A stretch of DNA of 64,000 bases from Odobenus rosmarus divergens (GCF_000321225.1 NW_004450582.1:2520737-2584736); one strand, 5' to 3'; positions 32,687 to 44,060 are shown, numbered from the stretch's first letter. Numbers and translations are program-made. Notes: generated by a model from the sequence alone, not told the origin.

Positions 32687-33426
32687 AAAAAGGATTCTTA
32701 TTCAGAAGATTTAAAGAACTTCTACAAATCAGTGTGTAAAAGGTAAAGAACCTGAAAGAAAGATTGGAAAAAGATTTGAACAGATAATTCACTGAATGAA
32801 AAGATACTTAGTCTCACTGTTAATAAATTAATTGCAAATTAGAACAATATGAAATAACATTACAGAGCCATCAGATTAGATACATTTTTACAGTTTGATA
32901 ATACTAAGTGTTGGCAAGGATATAGAACAACTAGAATTCTTACAGACTGCTGGTGGCAGCATAAATTGGTACAAACACGTTGGAGAACAATTTTGCAATA
33001 CCAGATAAAGCTGAAAATGTGCATATTATGTTGGGCACAAACCTCAAGTTCTTGTGACCATATCCTTCTTTCTAAAGATGCTGTCCCCTTCTAGTTTTCA
33101 CTGATTGCTACTTTGGCCGGTGACCTTGTCAAGCTCCTACAGATGGCTGCAATATGAGTTGAAACCCCAGACTTTCATAGCTCTCATACTGCTCATGTCA
33201 AGCCCTATTCGCCATGAATAGTCTCTCCACTTCCAGATGTGGATGTAATATTACACACAGCTTATGGGATTTGGCTTTCTGAGGGGCTGCCAACAAGCCA
33301 GATGATGCAACCCTGAAATGCCTGGGTAGGAATGGCAGCTCCTTGCAAGGTGAAGCTTGACCTATGGGAAGAAGAAGGGGGAAGAGAGATGGGCAGATAA
33401 ATCCCCTCTCCCTTTATCTCTCTCTC

Positions 33427-33665
33427 TTTTTTTAAAGATTTTATTTATTTATTTGAATAGAGCTCAATCACAGAGGCTGACCTATATGAACTGTAATCAA
33501 TGAGCTTGATTTGCATGGTAGAGAGAAAGAACACAAGCAGGGGGAGTGGGAGAGGGAGAAGCAGGATTCCCGCCAAGCAGGGAGCAGGATGTGATGCGCG
33601 ATGTGGGGCTCAATCCTGCCTGAGCTGAAGGCAGAAGCCCAGTGACTGAGCCACCCAGGCTCCCC
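33427..33665 (-). mobile_element. CAN-SINE with a foreign patch
   Basis: Left end TTTAAAGATTTTATTTATTT and the rest of the SINE from 'gagagaaagaacacaagcag' to 'gccacccaggctcccc' are normal. Between them, where a GA-rich run is expected, lies about 70 bp of foreign sequence. 33471-33507 of it is identical over 37 bases to 35428-35464. Confidence 0.9.
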
Positions 33666-33721
33666 CCATTTCTCATTCTGTAGATTATGCTGTGATGAGC
33701 TTTCTCTTTCAGATGTTCTGA

Positions 33722-33909
<188 letters not shown>

Positions 33910-34096
33910 GAAAAGGGATTCATATGCTGTGCGAATACACCTGCCAGGTGATCCACTCTCTTTTTGTGGCTTGTTGCGATGCAGGAGCAAGCATGGTAAT
34001 GAATTACATTGTATTGCTTCGTATCTTTCCTTACTTTATTCCCTTTTTTCCTTTTCTCGCTGGTATAAGTTTGTCCTTTCTAAATAAAGGAGTAGT

Positions 34097-34298
34097 GGGC
34101 GCCTGGGTGGCTCAGTTGGTTAAGCGACTGCCTTCGGCTCAGGTCATGATCCTGGAGTCCCAGGATCGAGTCCCACATCAGGCTCCCTGCTCAGCAGGGA
34201 GTCTGCTTCTCCCTCTGACCCTCTTCCCTCTCGTGCTATCTCTCATTCTCTCTCTCTCAAATAAATAAATAAAATCTTTAATAAATAAGTAAATAAAT
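34097..34298 (+). mobile_element. CAN-SINE, young type
   Basis: Head GGGCGCCTGGGTGGCTCAGT with CCCTCTGACCCTCTTCCCTC body. 15-bp target-site duplication AAATAAAGGAGTAGT at 34082-34096 and 34299-34313. Its tail has expanded as (AAAT)n. Confidence 0.97.
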
Positions 34299-34372
34299 AA
34301 ATAAAGGAGTAGTATCTTAATCCTTGCCCCCGGTTCTGTTTTCTGAATGACTCAGGCTAAGATACTTACAAT

Positions 34373-34755
34373 ACTTACTGTTTGGTTCCAAACCATAGAC
34401 TCTTAACATATGTACATAGGGAGGTATCTATATTGACAGCCTTGTTTATAATAGTGAAAATTTATAAACAATTGGCTGTTACTCTGGTGATTTATACAAA
34501 GGGATAGCATACCCCACTGAAACTAAAGGAACTGGGGCTGCATGTGTAACATGGCTGGTTCTTGAAGTCATACAGTAGAGCAAAAAAAGTAGTAGCAGAG
34601 AAGCTCGTATTGTATACAACCATTTTTATAAAGCTTACAAACATATAAAGACAATATCATGTATTTTTCTAGATATGTGCATTTGTAGTAGAAATAGAAA
34701 AATATTTTTGGGAATGAGAAGCACACACTTCAACATAGTACAGACTGTTACTGAT
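34373..34755. other. Unassigned non-coding sequence
   Basis: No repeat or coding signal recognised. Confidence 0.45.
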
Positions 34756-34759
34756 TGTG

Positions 34760-35222
34760 GTGGTTTGATTTTTTTGACTTTGTGATGGTGTGAAAGTTAT
34801 TTGCTTTCAGTAGAAACCATACCTGAAACGAATTCTGGTCCTTTCCCTGCCTAGCAATATGTGGTGTGATACTCTGTAGTGAGTGTGGGCAGAGGCAGTG
34901 AGCTGCAGCTTCTGTTTAGCCACGAGATCACAAGGGTAAATGACCGATAACACTTACAAGCATTCTGCTTTTCACTTCCAGTATAGTATTCAATAAACGA
35001 CCTGAGATATTCAGTACTTGTTGTAAAATGGGCTTTGTGTTAGATGATTTTGTCCAACTATAGGCTATTGTTTGAGTGTTCTGGGCACGTTTAAGGTAGG
35101 CTGGGTTAAGCTATGATGTTTGGTAGGTCAGGTGTACTAAATGAATCTTCAACTTATGATACTTTCCACCATGATGGGTTTCTAGGGATGTAACCTCATT
35201 GTAAGTCAAGGAAGATCTGTAG
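34760..35222 (-). mobile_element. Tigger-like DNA transposon fragment
   Basis: 'gactttgtgatggtgtgaaa' and 'tttcagtagaaaccatacct' at the left, then 'tagtattcaataaacgacct', 'aaggtaggctgggttaagct' and the right end 'tcattgtaagtcaaggaaga', match a known mammalian DNA element whose ends read 'atcgtaagtcg'. It is long (about 460 bp) but encodes no transposase. Confidence 0.75.
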
Positions 35223-35379
35223 CTGCCTTTGGAGAGGAAGGAAGGGAAATGAGATCTGAATGGAGTCTGTTGGGAGCTTCAGTGATAATCTGTAATGCTT
35301 TATATCTTAAGTGGTGAGGTGGAGTACAGGTATAGTGGTGAAAAAAAGATTGTGCTGAATATCTTTATTTTGCTCCCCT

Positions 35380-35595
35380 TGAACCAGGGTCTCCTTCTTC
35401 ATTCAGCCTTCTGGGTGCCTCAAGAAACAGAGGCTGACCTATATGAACTGTAATCAATGAGCTTCCTTCTCTCTGGCTTCCCATTGTGTCCAGCTAGTGG
35501 AGAGTATCCAAAGGGGATCAGAGGGTGGGAGAAGAGTAAACTTAGGTGTTTTCCTCCTGTTTCTATTTTGCTTGGTGTTTTCTTACCTAAGTTTT
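35380..35595 (+). repeat. Old interspersed repeat, family unnamed
   Basis: 'gaggctgacctatatgaact' followed by 'tcccattgtgtccagctagt' and 'ggggatcagagggtgggaga'. A second, longer member with the same order of blocks is at 38262-38760. This copy supplies the sequence that matches the patch inside the SINE at 33427-33665. Confidence 0.65.
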
Positions 35596-35633
35596 CTACA
35601 TAAGCGCGGAGAAGATAGGGCAGATATGGTCTA

Positions 35634-35742
35634 GGTGGCTGACATGGTGGAAGTGCGGTAGAGTGGAGGTGGTGGCCGACGTGGTGGAGGTGGGGTAGAG
35701 TGGAGGTGGTGGCCGACGTGGTGGAGGTGGGGTAGAGTGGAG
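35634..35742. repeat. Minisatellite, 37-bp unit
   Basis: About three tandem units of GTGGAGGTGGTGGCCGACGT plus GGTGGAGGTGGGGTAGA. The second and third units are identical or nearly so and the first is diverged. Strong G/T strand asymmetry. Confidence 0.93.
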
Positions 35743-36554
35743 GTGCTGATACAGGTGAAAGGGAAGGGAAGGGGGTAAGGGAGCTAAACTTAGGAGGAAA
35801 AATATATCTGCCCTTAAGGAAGAAAAAAAAAATCTAAAGCTCAGGTCTGGACATTTTGTTGAAGCTCCATAGGGAATTCTGTTTCTCATCTAGATGGAAC
35901 AGCCTTTGCAAACTCTTCTAGGCAGGAGGCCAAGGTGGTTGGATTTGAGTGACTGAGGGGCAGGGTAGTAGAAGCAGAGGTGAGAGGTAGGGGTGCGGTA
36001 GGTAAAGTGAGATACTCTAAGAAATCGAAAGGATTTTGGCTCTTATTTTGATTTCTGAACTGACAAAATCATTTTACAAATTTCATCTGCAAATTCTCTT
36101 ATCACTTAGGAGATAATTCATCAAACCTTCCCCTTCATTTTCTCCACCACCCTCCTGAGTCATTCTCTCTATGCTTGAGGCCAAAGGGTGGAGTATCTCT
36201 GACCTTCATTAGTGGCACAAAGGACTCAGTGCATGGTTTCCAAGTCAGAACTGCAAGAACAAGTCTGATCTGGGTTGACAGTCTAATAGGATACAGAAAA
36301 AAAGAAGTCAAAATATGGAGCCAAGGGAACAAGGCGCAGCAGTGCTGGCCAGGGGGAGAGGATTCAGGAAATGAGGTGCAGATGTGGCTGTTTAGTTTGT
36401 CTGGGTCAGAAATCTTGAAATCATTTAGCGCAGCTACTTGCTCTCTCACAATCTTGCCATCAATCTTGGGTTTCAGTTTCCTTTTACCAATCTTCTATTT
36501 TTTTTTTCATTCTGAAGATATGCCCATTGATAAATAGAAGCAAAATTGTTAAAA
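35743..36554. other. Unassigned non-coding sequence
   Basis: Overlapping frames of 104 (minus) and 120 (plus) codons at 36.13-36.54 kb have no recognisable domain. No repeat recognised. Confidence 0.45.
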
Positions 36555-37360
36555 CTCCATTTTCTTTGTCATTTCTTAACCCAGCCATCTCCAATCTATT
36601 CTCCCCCTGCGATTTTTTCTACTATGCAAATCTGATCATGTTTGGCTTGCTCTCACTTTTAGGATAACGTCTATTTTTTTTTTTCCCCAATAAGACTTGT
36701 CTAATTTTATGCTCTCTTTATCATTTTGGCTTCATCTCTTGCCTCTTTCTTATTCCTCCCTACAACCTAGCTCTTCCAAGAGATGCAATTTGCCTAAAGT
36801 AGTTTCTCAGCAGTATCCTGGGTCGGACAATTTGTTGTGGGAGGCTGTCTTGTGCACTGCAGGATGTTACCTGCATACCTGACCTTTACCCACAAGATAC
36901 TGGTAACACCTACCCAGCTGTGACAACCAAAAATATGTCCAGACATTGCCTAATATCTCCTGGGAGATAGAATTGCCTTTGGTTAAACACTGTGATAGAT
37001 CATGTTATTTTAGATCTGACCTCTGACCTTCCTTTCTACTTGGTATTCTTTCTGCATGGAGTAGACTTCTTGTTATACTCCTGGCAAACACCTGCTCATC
37101 TCACAAAGTCTCTATTCAGTTACTCCTTCTGTGGTAAAGTCTTCCATGACTCCCAAGGTGGAGTTAGGTGAGCTGGCCCTTCAGTTAGCACCTGGTTTTC
37201 CAAGAGCAAGATCCAACTCTATTCTGATTCACTGGGTATGCCTGTCTCTGTATCAGAGTGAGGGTTTGGAAGGCAAGACTATTTTTAATATTTTGTCCTC
37301 TGCACCTAGCTAATAAGTACCTGGCCTGAAATATTGATGATATCTGTGTGCATCTTTAGA
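36555..37360 (+). repeat. L2 LINE, interrupted by MER20
   Basis: 'tatgcaaatctgatcatgtt' and 'tgctctctttatcattttgg' lie left of the MER20. 'gacctctgaccttcctttct', 'gtggtaaagtcttccatgac' and the terminal 'cacctagctaataagtacct' lie to the right. The order is that of L2. Confidence 0.78.
36797..36995 (-). mobile_element. MER20 hAT-Charlie element
   Basis: 'ttgttgtgggaggctgtctt', 'gtgcactgcaggatgttacc', 'ctgtgacaaccaaaaatatg', 'ccagacattgcctaatatct' are MER20 in reverse. It is nearly complete and splits an L2. Confidence 0.93.
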
Positions 37361-38045
37361 ACTTTATAAGTTTGAATGTGGGGGATGATTAAAGCAGTTT
37401 AGAAATGACATTTAAAGGCAAATTAATTTTTTCCCATAGCTGATGTGGTGTCTGTGATATCTAGGTTTTAATTTGCCACTGCATCTGAAATATGATCCTT
37501 TGTATATATTTTGTGAAGTTCTTAAACTTGCTTTTGAGTACAATTTATAGATTATATCTTGCATATTTACAACCCAAGCTTTTAAAAGTTAACAGTTAAT
37601 GCAAATCTTATAAAGATACTATGTAATACTATGTATATTTATAAATATGTGTCTCTTTTGGATTTGAGGATTTTATCAGTAAACTACTGGGATATATGTA
37701 CTATTGAATAACCAACTTCATAGAGCCATACACTTATTTGACAATGATTTAGTATTTTTACATTTTGTTATTTGGGACCAACCATGCTTTAAAAGGTTTT
37801 TTTTTTTCTTTTTATTTAGGAAGTTTATCAGTCATAAGTAAAAAATATTTTGTAGATTTCTGTGATGCTATACTTTACCAATGCTGCCATCTTCTGGATG
37901 CTATTAAGCACTGTAATAATCAAAGAAGCTTATAGTTCATAGTGATTTCCAAAAGTAATGTGATACGTGGTTATAAAAAAGCTATCATTTTCTTTTCTCT
38001 TCTTCTTCTTCTTCTTTTTTTTTTGGTTTCGTTTGAAAAAAGTCC
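37361..38045. other. Unassigned AT-rich sequence
   Basis: No coding signal or recognised repeat. Confidence 0.45.
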
Positions 38046-38047
38046 AT

Positions 38048-38066
38048 TATATATATATATATATAT

Positions 38067-38098
<32 letters not shown>

Positions 38099-38125
38099 TA
38101 CATATATATATATTTTTTTTTTTTC
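38048..38125. repeat. Compound (AT)n/(CA)n/(TA)n microsatellite
   Basis: AT run, CA run, AT run and then a T-run. The frames across it consist of IYIYI and THTHT repeats. Confidence 0.96.
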
Positions 38126-38261
38126 TATTTCCCCCCTAAAATATTTGATTATCTGCCTGTCTTCCTAACCATCTACTGCTGGAGTCAGAATGATATATTA
38201 GTAATTGGGTGTGCAATAGATATGCTAAATATCTTGATTTTGCCCATCTAGCTCTATTATT

Positions 38262-38760
38262 CACCCTTCTCTACTCTGCTTTGGGTTCTAGCAGGCAGAG
38301 GCTTATCTATATGGACTATCAACAAGCTTCCTTGACTTTTAACTTTTCATTGGTTATGGGCAATAGGAAGCATTCAAAGGAAATCAAAGGGAGAGAATAG
38401 AGTAGAGCTGGAGTATTTATTCCCCCCACCCCCACTCCCTCCACCCCGCCCCACTTCTTTCCTATGAGGTCACAGGTCTCTATCCCTTAACTGAAGGTCA
38501 TATCTCCTGGCAAAATCCCTTATCCAAATTGCTTACTCTATTTTGGGGAAATAGTAATCTCTTCCTCCCAGTATCCTTCAGGGTGAAGGATGTTAATGGT
38601 GTCTGAGTGTTATGAAACCTAGAGCCACTTCTTTCCCCTGCTGCTACCCTTCATTCTGCTCACACCTTTGTAAATGACCCTTTTATTACATTATATATTC
38701 CTTAAAGCACTCAGCTTGAGTCTATTTCCTTTTGGGTCCCTGACTAAAACAATGGAAATA
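38262..38760 (+). repeat. Old LTR-like interspersed repeat
   Basis: 'gcagaggcttatctatatgg', 'ttttcattggttatgggcaa', 'actgaaggtcatatctcctg', 'cctttgtaaatgaccctttt' and 'gggtccctgactaaaacaa' follow one old mammalian consensus from end to end. A 35.4-kb copy shares its 5' third. Family name uncertain. Confidence 0.65.
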
Positions 38761-39696
38761 AAGATAGCAGTTAGCTCACAGGTGTGTTATTAGGGTTAAA
38801 TAAATTAAGACCTGACTAATACTTAAACAATGTCTGAGTAAAGAGACAAAGATGAAAGCAATTGGAAAGAAAATGATAGTGATAGAGGACAAAGATGATC
38901 CAATACTAGGATAATTGCTATTCCTTTAGTAGTTAGATGCCCCTCCCCAAATGGAATACTTACACTGAAATATCTTTCTAGAAAGGATTCAGAGATAAAA
39001 AGAAGAAAACTTTCCTGATATAAAGGAGTAGCTGAATCAGCAGATCAAAATTTTACATTATACCACGAAAACTGACAGAGAATGATCAACAATAAGAGGT
39101 AACAAAAAGAATAATTCTTTAAGCAACCAGCTCCCCCTAAAAAAAGTTCCCTAAGAGGAGGGAAAAGAAAAGATGGGCCTTATACCAATATTTAATTCCT
39201 GAACACATCAAGGTTTACAAAGTTCTAAGGGAAAGGAATGTGATACAAGATTATAGTCAAATACAACAGACTTCCTTAATTACTATCAGGGATTTCCTTG
39301 GTTTAAAAAGGCCTAGACTATTTTATTTCACAATAGTCATCCCTAAGGGAGTCTTACTTTTACCTGTGGTCACCAGCGAATATTTTACCATAATGGGAAA
39401 AGTTTATCCATTAAACAAGTTATAGACACGTTTTTAGAAAATACTTGGTAAAATGACAAAATGGTCATAGCTTGTAAACTAAACCATGTATTTGAAGGCA
39501 TGCACCCCCTTTTATCAACCTTCAGTGACTTCAACCTTTTGTCAGGAATATCATCCTTGGTCATGATAAAAAAAAATACCCCCCAGTTTACATGGTGCAT
39601 TTTTACCTCTGCTTGTTTATGCTCATATATTTTCATTATATAGTATGTTATTGTGGACCCAAATAAATAGGAGTACACAGAGAAAATTATAGTCAG
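38761..39696. other. Unassigned non-coding sequence
   Basis: Overlapping frames at 39.24-39.68 kb show no domain; no repeat recognised. Confidence 0.45.
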
Positions 39697-39905
39697 CTGT
39701 TAGGGGCTGAATTGTGCCTTCCCCCCCAATTCACATGTTAAAGTCCTAACTTCCAGTACCTCAGAATATGACTGTATTTGGAGACAGGGTCTTTAAAGGG
39801 ATAATTAAGTTAAAATGAAGTTATTAGGGTGCACCCTAATCAGAATGACTGGTGTCCTTTTAAGAAGAGGACATCTGGACACAGACCTGTTCAGAGGAAA
39901 GATGA
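39697..39905 (+). mobile_element. ERVL-MaLR LTR fragment
   Basis: 'gttaggggctgaattgtgcc', 'cagaatatgactgtatttgg', 'agacagggtctttaaaggga' and 'atgactggtgtccttttaag' are the 5' half of an MLT1/MST LTR on the plus strand. The 3' half is missing, replaced by ERVL-type sequence in the other orientation. Confidence 0.9.
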
Positions 39906-40402
39906 TGTCAAGGTATAGGCAACAAAGCGGGAGTAGGTGCCTTGGAAATCTGCCACCACTTGTTTAAGCAACTAGCTTCCTCCTTCAGTACATCTTTGAG
40001 ACGGATATTATATATACTATGATGACTCTTGTGTCTGCTCAACACCATATTTATGATGGGCAGCTCAGTTCCCTTGGTCATTTGAAGGCTGATGGTCAGG
40101 CATTTAATCTCTACCAAGGCTCAGTAGAACTCCAGGGCATGTTTCTCCAAAGATACGTTATCTGCAGAAGAAAACATAGCTTTACTCCACCACTTTAGAT
40201 TGCTACACGGTACTTCTCCTATCGCCACTTTCTAGTGGCTCCATATATCGCTGGATCCACTAGTTCATAAGGCCCAAGTGACACAAGAGCTTCTTCATTG
40301 CATCCGAGACCTGTTGCAGAGCTTTTTATTGCTGTGGGCCCCTTCAAACTGGCAGTGCACTCAAATATGTGCTTATTGCTCTTCAAATCGGGAGAGAACC
40401 TA

Positions 40403-40612
40403 TGGGTGCCTGGGTAGCTCAGTCAATTAAGCAACTGACTCTTGATTTCGGCTCCGATCGTGATCTCAGGGTTGTGAGATCAAGCCCATGTTGAGTTTGG
40501 CACTGGGCGTGGATCCTGCTTAAGATTCCCTCTCTCCAAAAAAAAAAAAAAAGATCTCTCTCCTTCTCCCTCTGCCCTTCCCCCTCTCTAAACAAAGAGA
40601 GAGAGAGAGACT
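40403..40612 (+). mobile_element. CAN-SINE with internal A-run
   Basis: Head 'tgggtgcctgggtagctcag' and 'gatctcagggttgtgagatc' are normal. In the CT body an A-run (40537-40550) interrupts before a second CT stretch, and the end is GA-rich rather than A-rich. It may be a rearranged or chimeric copy. Confidence 0.88.
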
Positions 40613-40918
40613 CCAGATGTGTCTCCTTTTTCTTGGTGGGAAGTGCAGCGTTCAGCAACTTTTCCTTTATTTTAGAGGAGCTGTCCTAATATGACCCAGA
40701 CCAGTCAATCTCTAGAAACTTGACTAAGGTGGCAGGGCCTTGAATTTAGTGGGGTTTGTCTCCCATTCCATGCTACACATGTGTGTCACTTTGGCAAATA
40801 GGATACTTACTATTTTTTTGGCTCATCAGTTCCACACAGCGTGATGTCATCCATGTTGTAGACTAGCATGAAATTCCATGGTATATCAAGGTAATCGAGG
40901 TCTCTGTGAACTAGATCA

Positions 40919-41256
40919 GAGGTTGACATTTTCTGTAAAGTGCCAGATAGTGGATATTTTAGGCTTTGTGAGCCATATGATCTGTGTTGCAACTCTTTAG
41001 CTCTGTGGTTGTAGTCTGAGCTCCGCTATAGATAACACATAGATGGCACCCAAGTGTGGCTATGTTTCAATAACACTTTATTTATAAACACTAAAGTTTG
41101 AATTTCATATAATTTTTACACGTCATGAAATATTATTCATTTTTGGGTTTTTGTCAATGATTTAAAAATATAAATACCATTCTTAGCTTGTGGGCCATAC
41201 AAAAATAAGTGGCAGGCTGGATTTGGCCTGTGAGTTGCAATTTGCTGATAGCTGAA
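40919..41256. mobile_element. hAT-Charlie non-autonomous element
   Basis: 'ttctgtaaagtgccagatag', 'ttttaggctttgtgagccat', 'aataacactttatttataaa' and 'ggctggatttggcctgtgag' are in the known order of a MER-type hAT element. Flanking CTAGATCA (40911-40918) and TTAGATTA (41257-41264) are an 8-bp target-site duplication with two changes, as hAT elements make. Confidence 0.85.
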
Positions 41257-41640
41257 TTAGATTATGGCAGAGCCACAAAATTGACACAGACAACTAAGGC
41301 AAAACCATGTAAGTATCCTGCTGACCCCATCGAATGAAAGCAGATTGCCCCTGGTTATCCTTCCACATGCAGGATATACAGAAATAGGAGTATGACATGT
41401 CCGTGCTGCATACTAGATGGCAGGGGCTGTATTGATTCACTCCATTAAAGAAGCCAAGTCTGAAACAGTAGGTGCAATTGAAATCACCACCTAATTAATG
41501 TTATGATAATCCATGGTCATTCACTAAGATACTTCTGTCTTCTGAATATGCCATAGAGGCAAGTTCAGTGGTAATAGAATAGGAATCCTTACCCTAGAGC
41601 CTTTCTAGTATTTTGATGATAGCACTAATCTCTGATATTT

Positions 41641-42120
41641 CCCCAGGGTATTTCAAAATATAAGAAGGAAAATATTTACTTAGAAATGATTATGCATAGA
41701 AGAATAATACTTTCAATGTATATGTAGGTTTATATGTATATAATATACATACAAATATGTATTATTACACTGTTGAAATGGTTATTACTTGGTTGTGTGT
41801 TTATGGGTAATTTTTTTCACATCTGTATACTTTTTAATATTTTTCATTATTTACAGTGAAAATATATTCCCTTACAGCCAGAACAAAAATCTAGTTTGTT
41901 TTTGTGAGGATCACTGTTAAAGTCAGTCAGTACTAAATTTATCTAGATATGAGGTATATGAGGGATATGAACTTAAGCCTGAGAATAGTTGATATCAGCA
42001 CTAACCTCAGCAAATGTAAGTATTTGAGTTATAAGTCACTTTACTAATCTCACAAAAATTTCAGTTAGCTCAGTATTTTATTATTTAATTAAATATTTGA
42101 ATTAATGCACATCCAGTCTA
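41641..42120. other. Unassigned AT-rich sequence
   Basis: Includes TATATA-rich and 'acatacaaatatgtatta' tracts; no coding sequence. Confidence 0.45.
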
Positions 42121-42131
42121 CATGTTTCTTT

Positions 42132-42265
42132 GTTGATATATATATCAACATATATATATATTTATTTGCATATATATATATTTATTTGCAAAGAGAATTC
42201 TAAAGCTCTATATATATATTTTGCATATATATATATTTATTTGCAAAGAGAATTCTAAAGCTCTA
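42132..42265. repeat. AT-rich region with a ~54-bp tandem duplication
   Basis: 42169-42210 and 42223-42265 are near-identical: (TA)n, TTTATTTGCAAAGAGAATTC and TAAAGCTCTA. Just before them is GTTGATATATATATCAAC (42132-42149), a perfect 18-bp palindrome. Confidence 0.93.
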
Positions 42266-42930
42266 ACTTCCAAGTAAAAGCAAATTAATTAGTGGAACCT
42301 CTTTGTAAATGCTTCCCAAACTAGTATTAATGATGTATGAAATATGTAACGTTAAACTAACTAGACAATTCAGGAATGTTGTGTTCAAGTACTGTGCTAT
42401 AAATGAAGATGGTTTGTTATGGTTTGCTGTGGTGGGCAGAGTGTGTATGGATGCGGTCACTCCTGCAGACCTTAGCATTACCCCTATTTAGAGTTCATTG
42501 GAGAAAGAGGAAGAAAAGAGCATGATTTCTTTTTCTTCTTTATTGTTTCCATAAGTTTTCCTCTGTTTTCTGAGGCTTCAAAAATTCTAGGGTTGGAAAT
42601 CATAGCTAATTCCTGGAGTCCCAGTGATTTTATTGCTGATCAGCGTAAGGAACATAGAACTAAAAGTTTAAAGACTTCCAGCATGTGCTTTTCAATAATG
42701 CCTTTCTAGGCTTTTCTCACTTGGGTGTATTGACTGGTGCTCACAGTGGGAATGAAAGCAAGGTATTGTCATGGAAGATAAGTTCAGGGAAAGACTTTGA
42801 CCACCTGCAGATGGATGACAAGGCCTTAGACCCTTAGACAGGTTATCTGAAGTGGCAAAACCCTTCCACAATCCCTTATGTTTGGAGGAGAAAGTCTGTA
42901 GAAACAGGAAAGGAGCATTGGGCCGGGTGT
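42266..42930. other. Unassigned non-coding sequence
   Basis: Antiparallel 60- and 71-codon frames at 42.26-42.49 kb have no recognised domain. Confidence 0.45.
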
Positions 42931-42934
42931 AGGA

Positions 42935-43035
42935 GTTCTTGGTTTTAGTCAGATTCTACTAGTACTCTAATAATACGTAGATGTATGACCTTGAGTTATT
43001 GCTCAATTTCTTTTTGTCTCAGCTTTTTTATGTTC
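42935..43035 (+). repeat. MIR fragment
   Basis: 'tggttttagtcagattctac' followed by 'gatgtatgaccttgagttat' fits MIR diverged in the core. Confidence 0.5.
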
Positions 43036-43164
43036 CAAAGGTGTGATGAATTATGTGCTCTCTAGTGCTGTCTAGGGTTTAGCACCTCTATTCTCTGGCC
43101 TCCTGGGCTTACCTCTCTCTAACACTAACCATGCTGGGTCCTAATTACTGATAAACTGGTTGGC

Positions 43165-43275
43165 ACTTGCATCTTGCCCTCCCCACCTCTTCACCAAACA
43201 GTAAGCTGTTTGAGATCAGGACCATGTTTTATTCAACTTTGTTGTATTCCCAACATTCAATAACTGGCAGGAGTG
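43165..43275 (+). repeat. L2 3'-end fragment
   Basis: 'acagtaagctgtttgagatc' followed by 'aggaccatgttttattcaac' and 'gtattcccaacattcaataa' is the L2 3' end. Confidence 0.75.
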
Positions 43276-43869
43276 GGGCATGTAAAAACAGAACCGGTAT
43301 CAGTGATCCATTTGTGAAGACTGCAGTCGGGGACTCCCGACATAGGCTTCATCTTCCTGAGTAGTGCGTGTTCTTGGGATAAGAGGAAGAAAGGGAACAA
43401 ATATCTCTTGAGCTCCTACGTTTATTAATTAAATATTTGTATTTAATACATCTAAGATGCGATATAGGTATAATTACAGCAATTTCACAGTGCATAGAGT
43501 GTGTAATTTGCCTCAGCAAGTGGCCAATTCTGGAATACGACCCCCAGGTTTCTCTTAACTTCATAACCTGGGCTTTCACTCTAATATGCCTGTTGTGGTA
43601 ATAATTGGTAGCACGGTCTCTGTAGAATAAGATTATTGCAACAGATTTATGAAAATAGACCCCAGGAGTGTTTGGACTGGAAAGAGCTTTTTTGAGATAC
43701 TATTTATGTAAAGCTTACTTCAGCAAAGTCCTTATTTCTACTCTTCATGTAAACAGCTTTAGAAAGGGGATTGATACAGGGGAGAGAGGGGGTGGCAGGA
43801 TATATTTAGTGTATTTTACCATTAAGGCCTTTAAAAATTTTTTTTTCTTTCCCCAGTATATCTCTTCCT

Positions 43870-44060
43870 CCATGATCCCCCATCCTCAATTCTGCCTTTG
43901 CATTTTTGTAGTAGTCAGTTTACACCACTCACCAAGCATTGTTATCCTGCCTTCTATTGTAAATGTTTGTGTATCTGATTTGACTCTGGCTCCCTGTCTT
44001 CCGGTTCTGACACCGTGTAGCAAGTAGATGTTCAATAAGCGCTTATTGAATAAATCTATC
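43870..44060 (+). repeat. L2-like 3'-end fragment
   Basis: 'gtagcaagtagatgttcaat' and 'aagcgcttattgaataaatc' are a typical L2 3' terminus. Upstream, 'gcattgttatcctgccttct' is consistent. Confidence 0.6.

Larger units (their letters stand above)
31840..33060 (+). mobile_element. Diverged LINE-1 ORF2 remnant with two insertions
   Basis: 'gtaggaatgaaaagatagtt', 'atctacagactgggacaaaa', 'gaaaaagatttgaacagata', 'tgctggtggcagcataaatt' are ordered blocks of LINE-1 ORF2 C-terminal sequence. The element is split by a Tigger-like DNA transposon (31930-32249) and a CAN-SINE (about 32506-32686). Multiple stops; inactive. Confidence 0.82.
39906..41640 (-). mobile_element. ERVL pol remnant, reverse-transcriptase region
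   Basis: On the minus strand, the blocks follow class III (ERVL) pol: 'atagtggctccatatatcgc'-like sequence near 40.24 kb and an RT catalytic motif with two adjacent aspartates (Y-x-x-D-D-type, position 40846-40860). RT palm blocks lie near 41.32-41.36 kb. Frames are short and full of stops. A CAN-SINE (40403-40612) and a hAT element (40919-41256) are inserted. Retroviral RT copies RNA into DNA; this copy is dead. Orientation is opposite to the ERVL remnant at 49.7-53.2 kb, so the two are separate insertions. Confidence 0.68.

Noticed and set aside
35596..35889. 97-codon minus frame rich in Pro/Thr
   Set aside because: Comes from the 37-bp minisatellite.
37942..38251. Two frames of IYIYI/THTHT residues
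   Set aside because: Direct translation of the AT/CA microsatellite.
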